Shown: positions 25,532 to 34,787 of the stretch, piece after piece
Layout of the letters: each line of letters starts with the position of its first letter
Numbering within the stretch: the stretch's first letter is position 1
Assembly (NCBI RefSeq): GCF_900105325.1
Contig: NZ_FNSU01000003.1
Coordinates: 2,046,001 to 2,110,000 of the forward strand
Length of the DNA stretch: 64,000 nucleotides
Source: Pseudomonas marginalis
GTDB lineage: Bacteria; Pseudomonadota; Gammaproteobacteria; Pseudomonadales; Pseudomonadaceae
Direction: 5' to 3'
Notes under the pieces: generated by a model
Seen by the model: the letters and a program-made list of their open reading frames with translations, nothing else
Database searches by the model: none
What the model was told of the DNA's origin: nothing
Made by a program: the position numbers and the translations under genes

Positions 25532-26911
25532 ATGACCCAGACATTGCATACCACGCTGCTGATTATCGGCGGCGGCCCTGGCGGTTATGTGGCCGCCATT
25601 CGTGCCGGCCAGCTGGGCATCCCGACCATCCTGGTGGAAGGCCAGGCGTTGGGCGGCACCTGCCTGAACATCGGCTGCATTCCGTCCAAGGCCTTGATTC
25701 ACGTGGCCGAGCAGTTCCAGCAAACCGTGCACCACAGCCAGGGTTCCCGGTTGGGAATCGAGGTGGATGTGCCGACCCTGGACATCCGCAAAAGCGTGGA
25801 ATGGAAAGACGGCATCGTCGACCGCCTGACCACCGGTGTCGCTGCGCTGCTTAAAAAGCACAAAGTGCAGGTGATCCATGGCTGGGCCAAGGTGGTAGAC
25901 GGCAAGACCGTCGACGTCGGCGACCAGCGCATCCAGTGCGAACACCTGTTGCTGGCCACCGGATCGAAAAGCGTCAACCTGCCGATGCTGCCGATCGGCG
26001 GGCCGATCATCTCCTCCACCGAAGCCCTGGCGCCAACCCGCCTGCCCAAGCGCCTGATTGTGGTGGGCGGAGGCTACATCGGCCTGGAGCTGGGGATTGC
26101 GTATCGCAAGCTCGGCGCCGACGTGAGTGTGGTCGAAGCTCAGGATCGTATCCTGCCGGCCTACGACGCCGAGCTGACGCAACCGGTGCACGAATCGCTC
26201 AAGCAGTTGGGCGTGAAGCTGTACCTCAAGTACAGCGTGACGGGTTTCGAGCACAACAGCCTGCAAGTGCGCGATCCGAATGGCGACACGTTGTCGCTGG
26301 CGACGGACCAGGTGTTGGTGGCCGTTGGTCGCAAACCCAACACCCAGGGTTGGAACCTTGAGGCGCTGAACCTGGAGATGAACGGCGCGGCGATCAGGAT
26401 CGACAGCCGCTGCCAGACCAGCATGCGCAATGTGTATGCCATCGGCGACCTGAGCGGCGAGCCGATGCTCGCCCACCGAGCGATGGCCCAGGGTGAAATG
26501 GTTGCCGAACTGATCAGCGGTCAACACCGCGAATTCAACCCGGCGGCGATCCCGGCGGTGTGCTTCACCGACCCGGAACTGGTGGTGGTCGGCAAGACGC
26601 CCGATGAAGCCAAGGCCGCCGGCCTGGACTGCATCGTGTCGAGCTTCCCGTTTGCCGCCAACGGCCGCGCGATGACCCTCGAGTCGAAAACCGGCTTCGT
26701 GCGGGTGGTGGCGCGACGGGACAATCACCTGATTGTTGGCTGGCAAGCAGTCGGCGCCGGCGTGTCCGAGCTGTCCACCGCCTTCGGCCTGAGCCTGGAA
26801 ATGGGCGCGCGCCTGGAAGACGTGGCCGGCACCATCCACGCCCATCCGACGCTCGGCGAGGCGGTGCAGGAAGCGGCGTTGCGGGCCCTGGGCCACGCGT
26901 TGCACCTGTAA
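25532..26911 (+). CDS. lpdV: Dihydrolipoamide dehydrogenase E3 of the branched-chain complex
   Basis: A 459-residue FAD disulfide oxidoreductase. The N-terminal FAD motif is GGGPGGYVAAIRAGQLG, the redox pair lies in GGTCLNIGCIPSK, and the NAD motif is VVGGGYIGLELG. The C-terminal His-Glu motif is HAHPTLGEAVQEA. It reoxidises E2 lipoamide. The ATG at 25532, four bases after bkdB, is used because the frame upstream runs inside bkdB. The next gene is the aminotransferase that makes the complex's substrates. Confidence 0.95.
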   Translation: MTQTLHTTLLIIGGGPGGYVAAIRAGQLGIPTILVEGQALGGTCLNIGCIPSKALIHVAEQFQQTVHHSQGSRLGIEVDVPTLDIRKSVEWKDGIVDRLTTGVAALLKKHKVQVIHGWAKVVDGKTVDVGDQRIQCEHLLLATGSKSVNLPMLPIGGPIISSTEALAPTRLPKRLIVVGGGYIGLELGIAYRKLGADVSVVEAQDRILPAYDAELTQPVHESLKQLGVKLYLKYSVTGFEHNSLQVRDPNGDTLSLATDQVLVAVGRKPNTQGWNLEALNLEMNGAAIRIDSRCQTSMRNVYAIGDLSGEPMLAHRAMAQGEMVAELISGQHREFNPAAIPAVCFTDPELVVVGKTPDEAKAAGLDCIVSSFPFAANGRAMTLESKTGFVRVVARRDNHLIVGWQAVGAGVSELSTAFGLSLEMGARLEDVAGTIHAHPTLGEAVQEAALRALGHALHL

Positions 26912-26923
26912 ATAAACACCCCC

Positions 26924-27023
26924 TGTAGGAGCGAGCTTGCTCGCGAAGAACCTGAGGGCGCCGCGTTCATTCTGGTTTGACGCGTTATCGTTGACGATTT
27001 TCGCGAGCAAGCTCGCTCCTACA
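26924..27023. repeat. REP/REPIN element, TGTAGGAGCGAGC family
   Basis: A 100-base hairpin with arms TGTAGGAGCGAGCTTGCTCG and complement, ending CTCGCTCCTACA. The same family occurs at 37453, 39546 and 59697. It lies between lpdV and the aminotransferase gene and may separate their transcripts. Confidence 0.9.
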
Positions 27024-27113
27024 AGGGACGCGGGGGATGCGAATGGGCCTGCGAATGAAGTATTGTTGCGCCCATTCAGAAAAAAACCGACTTGACCAAA
27101 GATAGAGGGTGTC

Positions 27114-28133
27114 ATGGGTAACGAAAGCATCAATTGGGACAAGCTGGGTTTTGACTACATCAAGACCGACAAGCGGTTTCTCCAGGTCTGGAAAAACGGC
27201 GAATGGCAAACCGGCACCCTGACCGACGACAACGTGCTGCACATCAGCGAGGGCTCTACCGCCCTGCACTACGGCCAACAGTGCTTCGAAGGCCTCAAGG
27301 CCTACCGCTGCAAGGACGGCTCGATCAACCTGTTCCGCCCGGACCAGAACGCCGCGCGCATGCAGCGCAGCTGCGCCCGCCTGCTGATGCCGCACGTCCC
27401 GACCGACGCGTTCATCGACGCGTGCAAGCAAGTGGTCAAGGCCAACGAGCGATTCATCCCGCCGTACGGCAGCGGCGGCGCGCTGTACCTGCGCCCGTTC
27501 GTGATCGGCACCGGTGACAACATCGGCGTGCGCACCGCGCCGGAGTTCATCTTCTCGGTGTTCTGCATCCCGGTCGGCGCCTACTTCAAGGGCGGCCTGG
27601 TGCCCCACAACTTCCAGATCTCCACCTTTGACCGCGCCGCGCCACAGGGCACCGGTGCCGCCAAGGTCGGTGGCAACTACGCCGCCAGCCTGATGCCGGG
27701 CTCGGAAGCGAAGAAATCCGGTTTCGCCGATGCGATCTACCTGGACCCGATGACCCACTCGAAAATCGAAGAAGTCGGCTCGGCCAACTTCTTCGGGATC
27801 ACCCACGACAACCAGTTCATCACACCGAAGTCACCTTCGGTGCTGCCAGGCATCACCCGCTTGTCGCTGATCGAACTGGCCCAGACCCGCCTGGGCCTGG
27901 AAGTGGTCGAAGGCGAGGTATTTATCGACAAGCTGGATCAGTTCAAGGAAGCCGGTGCCTGCGGGACTGCGGCAGTGATCTCGCCGATCGGCGGTATCCA
28001 GTACAACGGCCAGTTGCATGTGTTCCACAGCGAGACCGAAGTCGGCCCGATCACCCAGAAGCTCTACAAAGAGCTGACCGGCGTGCAAACCGGCGACGTC
28101 GAAGCGCCAGCGGGTTGGATCGTAAAAGTCTAA
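27114..28133 (+). CDS. ilvE: Branched-chain amino acid aminotransferase
   Basis: A 339-residue class IV (fold type IV) PLP aminotransferase. It has EGSTALHYGQQCFEGLKAYR near the start, the PLP lysine in GAAKVGGNYAASL, and the C-terminal IGGIQYNGQLHVF. It swaps the amino group between leucine, isoleucine or valine and 2-oxoglutarate. Placed after bkd-lpdV it would make the branched keto acids used by that complex, and it can also work in synthesis. An AGAGGG ribosome site precedes the ATG. Confidence 0.9.
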   Translation: MGNESINWDKLGFDYIKTDKRFLQVWKNGEWQTGTLTDDNVLHISEGSTALHYGQQCFEGLKAYRCKDGSINLFRPDQNAARMQRSCARLLMPHVPTDAFIDACKQVVKANERFIPPYGSGGALYLRPFVIGTGDNIGVRTAPEFIFSVFCIPVGAYFKGGLVPHNFQISTFDRAAPQGTGAAKVGGNYAASLMPGSEAKKSGFADAIYLDPMTHSKIEEVGSANFFGITHDNQFITPKSPSVLPGITRLSLIELAQTRLGLEVVEGEVFIDKLDQFKEAGACGTAAVISPIGGIQYNGQLHVFHSETEVGPITQKLYKELTGVQTGDVEAPAGWIVKV

Positions 28134-28154
28134 GCCAGTAACACCGCAAAACCC

Positions 28155-28178
28155 TGTGGGAGGGGGCCCCCTCCCACA
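28155..28178. terminator. Perfect 24-base palindrome between convergent genes
   Basis: TGTGGGAGGGGG is followed at once by its exact complement, then ATTTG. The arms are those of the TGTGGGAGGGGG REP family with the middle missing, so it looks like a collapsed REP pair. It sits between convergent ilvE and the acetyltransferase gene, where a two-way terminator is expected. Confidence 0.6.
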
Positions 28179-28195
28179 TTTGCTCTCCGGTGTAT

Positions 28196-29089
28196 TCAAG
28201 ATTCTTTCGGGATATTCTCGTCAATCTTCTTGCCCATGCTGATCCTCGGCTCCACCCCATACCCCAGCGCCTCATAGAACCCCACCACCGCCTCATTGCC
28301 ACCGGTGATCTGCAGGTTGATCTTCATGCAGCCCAGGGCCGTCAGTACCTGTTCCGCATGCCGCACCAGCGAGGAACCGAGGCCATGACGCCGATAGCCC
28401 GGGTGCACGGCCACCGAGTACAACCAGCCGCGATGACCGTCGTAGCCGGCAAGCACCGTCCCGATAACAGTCTTTTTGTCCGTCGCCACAAAAAACAGCC
28501 CGTCATTGACCGCCAGTTTCTTATCGATCGCCAGGGTCGGCAGGTTATGCGCCGTGTCATACCCAAACGCCTCCTGCCATAACGCCACCACTTGCCCACG
28601 GTGCTGGCGGTCGCGATACGGACCGATGGGATGGCGCGACAACAGCGCTTTTTCCATCACCAACGTGCGCTCATTGCCGTGGTAGACGTCACGTACCGTG
28701 TGAAAACCCAGCTTGGTGTAGAACGGCTCGGCGGTCAGCGAGGACGGCACACTCAGCGTCGTCACCCCCGCTTCCCGCGCCCGCAGTTCGATTTCAATCA
28801 TCAGCAACCGGCCAATGCCCTGCCCTTGCAGCGTCGGGTTGACGAACACCGAACGCACCACATTGGCATCCAGGGCCGCCGTGGCGACGATCACCCGGTC
28901 CTGGACCGCCACCAGCACCACACGGCGCTTGAGCAGGTCGAGCACCGCGTCCGGGGTGAAGTTGCTGGCCACCCGGGCAATCACATCCGCCGGATAGTCC
29001 CGCGCATTGCTGCTGTGCAAGGCCGCCAGGATGACCAGGCTGATCCCTTCGGCATCGTCGGATTGGGCAAGACGTACGACGGTAGACAT
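28196..29089 (-). CDS. Two-domain GNAT N-acetyltransferase
   Basis: A 297-residue protein made of two GNAT folds in tandem. The first (about 4-150) has the acetyl-CoA motif VNPTLQGQGIGRLL and FYTKLGF. The second (about 155-285), closer to YpeA-type enzymes, has VHPGYRRHGLGSSL and FYEALGY. Both keep the R/Q-x-x-G-x-G/A pyrophosphate loop. The substrate is unknown. It is convergent with ilvE and separated from the citrulline genes by a REP element. Confidence 0.85.
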   Translation of the reverse strand: MSTVVRLAQSDDAEGISLVILAALHSSNARDYPADVIARVASNFTPDAVLDLLKRRVVLVAVQDRVIVATAALDANVVRSVFVNPTLQGQGIGRLLMIEIELRAREAGVTTLSVPSSLTAEPFYTKLGFHTVRDVYHGNERTLVMEKALLSRHPIGPYRDRQHRGQVVALWQEAFGYDTAHNLPTLAIDKKLAVNDGLFFVATDKKTVIGTVLAGYDGHRGWLYSVAVHPGYRRHGLGSSLVRHAEQVLTALGCMKINLQITGGNEAVVGFYEALGYGVEPRISMGKKIDENIPKES

Positions 29090-29134
29090 GATTCCTCCTG
29101 GCTGACGGCGTTATTACAGTGGCCACTGTACCAA

Positions 29135-29225
29135 TGTAGGAGGGGGCTTGCTCCCGATGGCGGTGTGCCAGTTGATGGATTGAGTGACTGATATACCGCA
29201 ATCGGGGGCAAGCCACCCTCCCACA
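29135..29225. repeat. REP/REPIN element, GGAGGGGGCTTGC family
   Basis: Outer arms GGAGGGGGCTTGCTCCCGAT and a diverged complement ending CCCTCCCACA. Apart from promoters, this element is the only thing seen in the 288-base gap between the acetyltransferase and the CtlX gene. Confidence 0.85.
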
Positions 29226-29377
29226 TTTTGACCGCGCTCCAGCTCCCACCGCCGATTCGGCTGCCTCACCCCCCTTTTCAGCTTTCCCGGCTGAGCCGCC
29301 CCTTGGTTTCAGCCGGGATTCCCCTGCCACAGCGAACAAAATAGCCCCACTGCTCAACCCCAGGGATTCGTGCACCC

Positions 29378-30304
29378 ATGCAAACCACCAACACCGTCCT
29401 GATGATTCGCCCGGCGCGCTTTGCCTTCAACCCGGATACCGCGATCAACAACCGTTTCCAACGCCCACCCCTCGACCCGCTCAGTGCACAGCAGAAAGCG
29501 CTGGAAGAGTTCGACGGCTATGTCGACACCCTGCGCCGGCACGGCGTGGAAGTGCTGGTGGTGCAAGACACTCCGGCGCCCCACACACCCGACTCGATCT
29601 TCCCCAACAACTGGTGGAGCAGCCACGCCGACGGCAGCCTGGTGCTGTACCCGATGGAAGGCCAGAACCGCCGACTGGAACGTAACAAAGGCGTGCTGCA
29701 AGTGCTGGAGCAGCGCTTTGCGATCAAGGACACCATCGACCTCAGCCACCTCGAACAACAGAACATCTTCCTCGAAGGCACCGGCAGCATGGTGCTCGAC
29801 CGCCAGCACCGCATCAGCTACGCCTGTCACTCCGGGCGCACCCACCACGACGCGCTGCGCCAGTTTGCCGAACGCCTCGACTACCGGCTCTGCGTCTTCC
29901 ACGCCGTCGACCGCCACCACGCACCGATCTACCACAGCAACGTGATGATGAGCGTCGGCCGCGACCTCTCGGTGGTGTGCCTGCAAGCGCTGCCCGACGC
30001 CGACGAACGCCAGGCCCTGGAACGCTCGCTGCGCGACACCGGCAAAGACATCCTCGGCCTCGACTTCGACCAGCTCGAAGCCTTCGCCGGCAACATGCTC
30101 GAAGTCCACGACCGCGACGGCCAGCCGCTGCTGGTGATGTCTGCCAGTGCCTGGGGCGCGCTGCAACCGGCCCAGCGCCGGCATGTGGAGCGCCACACCC
30201 GGCCGGTGGTGGTGAACATCGACAACATCGAACGCATCGGCGGCGGCAGTGCCCGCTGCATGCTGGCAGAAGTGCATCTGCCCGCCCGTCCCTCATTTCA
30301 ATAA
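29378..30304 (+). CDS. ctlX: Citrulline utilisation hydrolase CtlX-like (amidinotransferase fold)
   Basis: A 308-residue protein of the guanidine-modifying (arginine deiminase/DDAH) fold. It has DSIFPNNWWSSHADGSLVLYPM near 70, EGTGSMVLD, and a C-terminal catalytic cysteine region GGGSARCMLAEVHLP. CtlX enzymes hydrolyse citrulline to ornithine, and the next gene is an ornithine cyclodeaminase, which fits a citrulline to ornithine to proline route. The two genes are 11 bases apart with an AAGGAG site. Substrate specificity is inferred. Confidence 0.82.
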   Translation: MQTTNTVLMIRPARFAFNPDTAINNRFQRPPLDPLSAQQKALEEFDGYVDTLRRHGVEVLVVQDTPAPHTPDSIFPNNWWSSHADGSLVLYPMEGQNRRLERNKGVLQVLEQRFAIKDTIDLSHLEQQNIFLEGTGSMVLDRQHRISYACHSGRTHHDALRQFAERLDYRLCVFHAVDRHHAPIYHSNVMMSVGRDLSVVCLQALPDADERQALERSLRDTGKDILGLDFDQLEAFAGNMLEVHDRDGQPLLVMSASAWGALQPAQRRHVERHTRPVVVNIDNIERIGGGSARCMLAEVHLPARPSFQ

Positions 30305-30315
30305 GGAGTCTTGCC

Positions 30316-31362
30316 ATGACCCGCTATATCGACGTCAACGACCTCAGCTATCTGGTTTCGCAAAAAGGCCTGCACACCTGCATCACCGAGATGGCCGAGT
30401 ACATCCGCGCCGACTACCTGCGCTGGCAGGACTTTGAGAAATGCGCACGCCTGGCCAACCACTCGCCGGATGGCGTGATCGAGTTGATGCCGGTGTCCGA
30501 CGCCTCGCTGTACGCCTTCAAGTACGTCAACGGCCACCCGAAGAACACCTTGGCCGGCATGCTCACCGTAATGGCCTTTGGTGCCCTCGGTGACGTCGAC
30601 ACCGGCAAACCGGTGCTGCTGGCGGAAATGACCCTGACCACTGCCATTCGTACCGCCGCCACGTCGGCCCTGGTGGCCCGCTACCTGGCCCGCGCCAACA
30701 GCCGCAGCATGGCGTTGATCGGCAACGGCTCCCAGAGCGAATTCCAGGCCCTGGCCTTCCACGCCATGCTCGGTATCAACGAGATCCGCCTGTTCGACAT
30801 CGACGCCAAGGCCACCGCCAAGCTGGCAGCCAACCTCAAGGCGTTCCCGGCAATCAAGGTGATCCTGGCCGGCAGCGTGGCCGAAGCGGTCAAAGGCGCG
30901 GACATCGTCACCACCGTCACCGCCGACAAGGCCTACGCGACGATCCTCACCGACGACATGATCGAGCCCGGCATGCACCTCAACGCCGTGGGCGGCGACT
31001 GCCCGGGCAAGACCGAACTGGACCGCCGCATCGTCGAGCGCGCCCGTGTGATCGTCGAGTACGAACCGCAAAGCCGCATCGAAGGTGAAATCCAGCACAT
31101 GCCGGAAGACTCGCCGGTGACCGAGTTGTGGCAGGTCATCAACGGCCAGGTCGCCGGCCGCGAGCATGAGCGCCAGGTCACCCTGTTCGACTCGGTGGGC
31201 TTTGCCATCGAAGACTACTCGGCCCTGCGCTATGTGCTGGACGTGGCCAAGGCCCTGGATGTCGGCAGCGAACTGGAACTGGTGCCGGACCTGGCCGACC
31301 CCAAGGACTTGTTCGCACGCCTGGCCCAACAGCCTCGTGCACAGCACAAAAAGCGCGCCTGA
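30316..31362 (+). CDS. Ornithine cyclodeaminase
   Basis: A 348-residue member of the ornithine cyclodeaminase/mu-crystallin family. It contains a Rossmann NAD motif (LIGNGSQSEFQALAFHAMLG), TAIRTAATSALVARYLA, and DMIEPGMHLNAVGGDCPGKTEL with the catalytic Asp-Cys region. It converts ornithine to proline and ammonia. The start at 30316 has a clear AAGGAG site; the frame upstream runs antiparallel through the ctlX coding region. It shares an operon with ctlX and lies before a matching uptake system. Confidence 0.9.
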   Translation: MTRYIDVNDLSYLVSQKGLHTCITEMAEYIRADYLRWQDFEKCARLANHSPDGVIELMPVSDASLYAFKYVNGHPKNTLAGMLTVMAFGALGDVDTGKPVLLAEMTLTTAIRTAATSALVARYLARANSRSMALIGNGSQSEFQALAFHAMLGINEIRLFDIDAKATAKLAANLKAFPAIKVILAGSVAEAVKGADIVTTVTADKAYATILTDDMIEPGMHLNAVGGDCPGKTELDRRIVERARVIVEYEPQSRIEGEIQHMPEDSPVTELWQVINGQVAGREHERQVTLFDSVGFAIEDYSALRYVLDVAKALDVGSELELVPDLADPKDLFARLAQQPRAQHKKRA

Positions 31363-31371
31363 GACCGCTCT

Positions 31372-31400
31372 GGCCTGCCCCTTTGCGCCAAGGGCAGGCC
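31372..31400 (+). terminator. Hairpin after the ornithine cyclodeaminase gene
   Basis: GGCCTGCCC pairs with GGGCAGGCC around an 11-base loop, 10 bases after the stop codon. Only a short T run follows, so termination strength is uncertain. Confidence 0.55.
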
Positions 31401-31619
31401 GGATTTCCAGGACTGAAAAGCCGATTCATAGGGTGCTACAGCCGATTCCGCTGCATTACGTGTTTTAACAGCGCAATTTGCGCTTTGAGCGCGGGGTAAA
31501 CGACACAAAAAACGCACCATCATGAAGCATTCTGAGCCCGACCAAAGCGTCACAGAATGAATGCACGCTGCACCCTTTTTACTGCCCTGACATCAATTAC
31601 AAAATATAGGGACCGACAC

Positions 31620-32399
31620 ATGACTCCACTGCGATCACTCTTCGCTGCGTTGCTGTTGCCACTGTGCGCCAGCGCCGCCCACGCCCAGGATTGGAAAGAA
31701 ATCCGCTTCGGCGTATTCCCCGAGTACCCCCCGTTTGAGTCCGTGGCCGCCGACGGCAGCCTGCAAGGCTTCGATATCGAGTTGGGCAACGCGATCTGCG
31801 CCAAGCTCGAGGTCAAATGCACCTGGGTGCACAACGAATTCGACGGCATGATCCCGGCCCTGCGCGCGCGCAAGTTCGACGCGATCATGTCGTCCATGGC
31901 TGTAACCCCGGCGCGCGAGAAAGTCATCGACTTCACCGACCGCCTGTTCCTCAGCCCCACGTCGGTGATCACGCGCAAAAACGCCGACTTCGGCGGCACC
32001 CCGGAATCGTTGAAAGGCAAACAGGTCGGCGTGCTGCAAGGTTCGTTGCAGGAAGCTTATGCCCGTGCACACCTGGCCAGGCTGGGCGCGCAGATCAAGG
32101 CGTACCAGTCCCAGGAACAGAACTACGCCGACCTGCAGAACGGCCGTCTCGACGCTACCCTGACCGACAAGCTCGAAGCCCAGCTCAACTTCCTGTCCAA
32201 GCCTGAAGGCGCCGACTTCAAGACCGGCCCGGCCTTCAAGGACCCGACCCTGCCCCTGGACATCGCCATGGGCCTGCGCAAGAACGACCAGGACTTGCGT
32301 GCGCTGATCAACAAGGGCATCGCCGCCGTCCAGGCCGATGGCACCTACGCACAGATCCAGAAGAAATACTTCGGCGATCAAGACATCTACAACGAATAA
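31620..32399 (+). CDS. Polar amino acid ABC transporter binding protein (Lys/Arg/Orn type)
   Basis: A 259-residue periplasmic protein with signal peptide MTPLRSLFAALLLPLCASAAHA and the SBP_bac_3 fold: RFGVFPEYPPFESVAADG, GFDIELGNAICAKL, IMSSMAVTPAREKVIDFT. It resembles HisJ/ArgT/AotJ. Two permeases, an ATPase and an Lrp regulator follow. With ctlX and ornithine cyclodeaminase upstream, arginine, ornithine or citrulline is the likely ligand. The ATG at 31620 has AGGGA ten bases upstream. Confidence 0.87.
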   Translation: MTPLRSLFAALLLPLCASAAHAQDWKEIRFGVFPEYPPFESVAADGSLQGFDIELGNAICAKLEVKCTWVHNEFDGMIPALRARKFDAIMSSMAVTPAREKVIDFTDRLFLSPTSVITRKNADFGGTPESLKGKQVGVLQGSLQEAYARAHLARLGAQIKAYQSQEQNYADLQNGRLDATLTDKLEAQLNFLSKPEGADFKTGPAFKDPTLPLDIAMGLRKNDQDLRALINKGIAAVQADGTYAQIQKKYFGDQDIYNE

Positions 32400-32414
32400 G
32401 CCAACACAATCCCT

Positions 32415-32504
32415 TGTGGGAAGGGGCTTGCTCCCGATAGCGGTGGGTCAGTCAATACAGGTGTCGACTGGCACGCCCTCATCGGGAGCAAGCCCCCTCC
32501 CACA
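32415..32504. repeat. REP/REPIN element between binding protein and permease genes
   Basis: A 90-base hairpin, TGTGGGAAGGGGCTTGCTCC with complement ending CCCTCCCACA. Sitting inside an operon, it may stabilise the upstream binding-protein message and lower downstream permease expression, as REP elements do elsewhere. Confidence 0.88.
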
Positions 32505-32536
32505 GGGGTATGTCTGCGCCCTTTAGAGATCTCCCC

Positions 32537-33238
32537 ATGAACGAACTCCTCAACCTGCAAGGCTACGGCCCGATGCTCGCCCAGGGTGCCTGGATGACGG
32601 TCAAGCTGGCGCTCCTGGCGCTGGCCCTGAGCCTCGCCCTGGGCCTGATCGCCGCCGGCGCCAAACTTTCCAGCGCCCAATGGCTGCGGGTGCCGGCCAC
32701 GCTGTACACCACGCTGATCCGCAGCGTGCCGGACCTGGTGCTGATCCTGCTGATTTTCTACAGCCTGCAACTGTGGCTCAACGACCTGAGCGAAGTGTTC
32801 GGCTGGGACTACTTTGAAATCGACCCGTTTACCGCTGGGGTCATCACCCTGGGGTTTATCTACGGCGCGTATTTCACCGAGAACTTCCGTGGCGCGATCC
32901 TCAGTGTTCCGGTCGGCCAACTCGAAGCCGCCACCGCCTACGGCCTGAGCCGCTGGCAGCGTTTTCACCTGGTGCTGTTCCCGCAGCTGATGCGCTTTGC
33001 CCTGCCGGGCCTGGGCAATAACTGGCTGGTGCTGCTCAAGTCCACGGCGCTGGTGTCGATCATCGGCCTGTCGGACCTGGTCAAGGCCGCGCAGAACGCC
33101 GGCAAGACCACCAACGAGCCGTTGTACTTCCTGATCCTCGCGGGCCTGGTGTACCTGGTGATCACCACCCTCTCCAACCGCATCTTCAAGCGCCTCGAAC
33201 GGCGCTATAACCTCGGCATCAAGGGGATGGCGCGATGA
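32537..33238 (+). CDS. Polar amino acid ABC transporter permease (HisQ/AotQ type)
   Basis: A 233-residue permease with about five helices and the EAA loop EAATAYGLSRWQRFHLVLFPQ. An early LGLIAAGAKLSS segment and LIRSVPDLVLILLIFY are typical of HisQ. It overlaps the second permease by four bases. The ATG at 32537 has AGAGA upstream and removes nine codons read from the leader. Confidence 0.9.
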   Translation: MNELLNLQGYGPMLAQGAWMTVKLALLALALSLALGLIAAGAKLSSAQWLRVPATLYTTLIRSVPDLVLILLIFYSLQLWLNDLSEVFGWDYFEIDPFTAGVITLGFIYGAYFTENFRGAILSVPVGQLEAATAYGLSRWQRFHLVLFPQLMRFALPGLGNNWLVLLKSTALVSIIGLSDLVKAAQNAGKTTNEPLYFLILAGLVYLVITTLSNRIFKRLERRYNLGIKGMAR

Positions 33239-33948
33239 TCGAACTGTTCCAGCAATACGGCCTGGCCTACCTGTTCAGCGATGGCACCGGGTTGTCCGGC
33301 GTTGCCATGACCTTGTGGCTGTTCATTATCTCGGTGGTGCTGGGTTTTTTCCTGTCGATCCCCCTGGCGCTGGCCCGCGTGTCGGAACACTTCTGGCTGC
33401 GCTGGCCGGTGGAGGTCTACACCTACCTGTTCCGCGGCACGCCGTTGTATATCCAACTGTTGATCTGCTACACCGGGCTGTACAGCCTGGAGGTGGTGCA
33501 AGACAACGCCCTGCTCAACCAGTTTTTCCGCAATGCCCTCAACTGCACCCTCCTGGCCTTTGTGCTCAACACCTGCGCCTACACCGTGGAAATCTTCGCC
33601 GGGGCGATCCGCAACATTCCCCACGGCGAACTCGAAGCGGCCCGCGCCTATGGCCTGCACGGCTGGCGCCTCAACCTGTTTGTGGTGGTGCCTGCCGCAC
33701 TGCGCCGCGCGCTGCCGGCCTACAGCAATGAAATGATCCTGATGCTGCACGCCACGTCGCTGGCGTTTACCGCCACCGTCGCCGACATCCTCAAGGTGGC
33801 GCGCGATGCCAATGCCGAGACGTTCCTGACGTTCCAGGCCTTCGGCATCGCTGCCCTGCTCTACATGCTGCTGTCCTTTGCACTGGTGGGCCTGTTCCGA
33901 CTGGCCGAACGTCGCTGGATGCGTTTTCTTGTTCCTACCCGAGGCTAA
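33235..33948 (+). CDS. Polar amino acid ABC transporter permease (HisM/AotM type)
   Basis: A 237-residue permease with about five helices. The conserved loop is ELEAARAYGLHGWRLNLFVVVP, and VYTYLFRGTPLYIQLLICYTG matches HisM. It pairs with the preceding permease to form the membrane channel, and it is four bases from the ATPase gene. Confidence 0.9.
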   Translation: MIELFQQYGLAYLFSDGTGLSGVAMTLWLFIISVVLGFFLSIPLALARVSEHFWLRWPVEVYTYLFRGTPLYIQLLICYTGLYSLEVVQDNALLNQFFRNALNCTLLAFVLNTCAYTVEIFAGAIRNIPHGELEAARAYGLHGWRLNLFVVVPAALRRALPAYSNEMILMLHATSLAFTATVADILKVARDANAETFLTFQAFGIAALLYMLLSFALVGLFRLAERRWMRFLVPTRG

Positions 33949-33951
33949 CCC

Positions 33952-34782
33952 ATGAATCAGTCCGCGCAGGCCCTGGCCACTTATCCTGTCGATGTACCCG
34001 TTACCCAGGCGACAACTGCTGCCGTCAAGCTGCAGGTCGAAGGCATCCATAAACGCTACGGCGAACACGAAGTGCTCAAGGGCGTGTCCCTCAACGCCCG
34101 CAATGGCGACGTGATCAGCCTGATCGGCGCCAGCGGCTCGGGCAAAAGCACGATGCTGCGCTGCATCAATTTTCTCGAACAGCCGGACGCCGGCGTCATC
34201 ACCCTGGACGGCATCAGCATCGAAATGCGCCAGGGCCGCGCCGGCGCCCGTGCGCCGCACCAGGAACAATTGCAGAACCTGCGTACGCGCCTGGCCATGG
34301 TGTTCCAGCACTTCAACCTGTGGAGCCACATGACCGTGCTGGAAAACATCACCATAGCCCCGCGCCGGGTGCTGGGGGTAAGTGCCGCCGAAGCGGAAAA
34401 ACGCGCGCGCACGTACCTCGACAAGGTCGGCCTGCCGGGCCGCGTGGCCGATCAGTACCCGGCGTTCCTGTCCGGCGGCCAGCAACAGCGCGTGGCCATC
34501 GCGCGGGCCCTGGCGATGGAGCCGGAAATCATTCTGTTCGATGAACCCACCTCCGCCCTCGACCCCGAACTTGTAGGAGAAGTCCTCAAAGTCATACAGA
34601 CGTTGGCTGAGGAAGGTCGTACCATGCTGATGGTCACCCACGAAATGGGCTTTGCCCGCCAGGTGTCCAGCCAAGTGCTGTTCCTGCATCAGGGCCGAGT
34701 CGAGGAACAAGGCGGCGCCGAGATCCTCGACCACCCCAACAGCGAGCGCTTGCAGCAATTTCTTTCCAACCGTTTGAAGTGA
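33952..34782 (+). CDS. Polar amino acid ABC transporter ATP-binding protein (HisP type)
   Basis: A 276-residue ATPase: Walker A GASGSGKST, Q-loop VFQHFNLW, signature LSGGQQQR, Walker B ILFDEPTSALD and H-loop VTHEMGFA. A 25-residue N-terminal tail rich in Ala, Gln and Thr precedes the usual HisP start. It powers the transporter encoded just upstream. Confidence 0.92.
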   Translation: MNQSAQALATYPVDVPVTQATTAAVKLQVEGIHKRYGEHEVLKGVSLNARNGDVISLIGASGSGKSTMLRCINFLEQPDAGVITLDGISIEMRQGRAGARAPHQEQLQNLRTRLAMVFQHFNLWSHMTVLENITIAPRRVLGVSAAEAEKRARTYLDKVGLPGRVADQYPAFLSGGQQQRVAIARALAMEPEIILFDEPTSALDPELVGEVLKVIQTLAEEGRTMLMVTHEMGFARQVSSQVLFLHQGRVEEQGGAEILDHPNSERLQQFLSNRLK

Positions 34783-34787
34783 AACCC

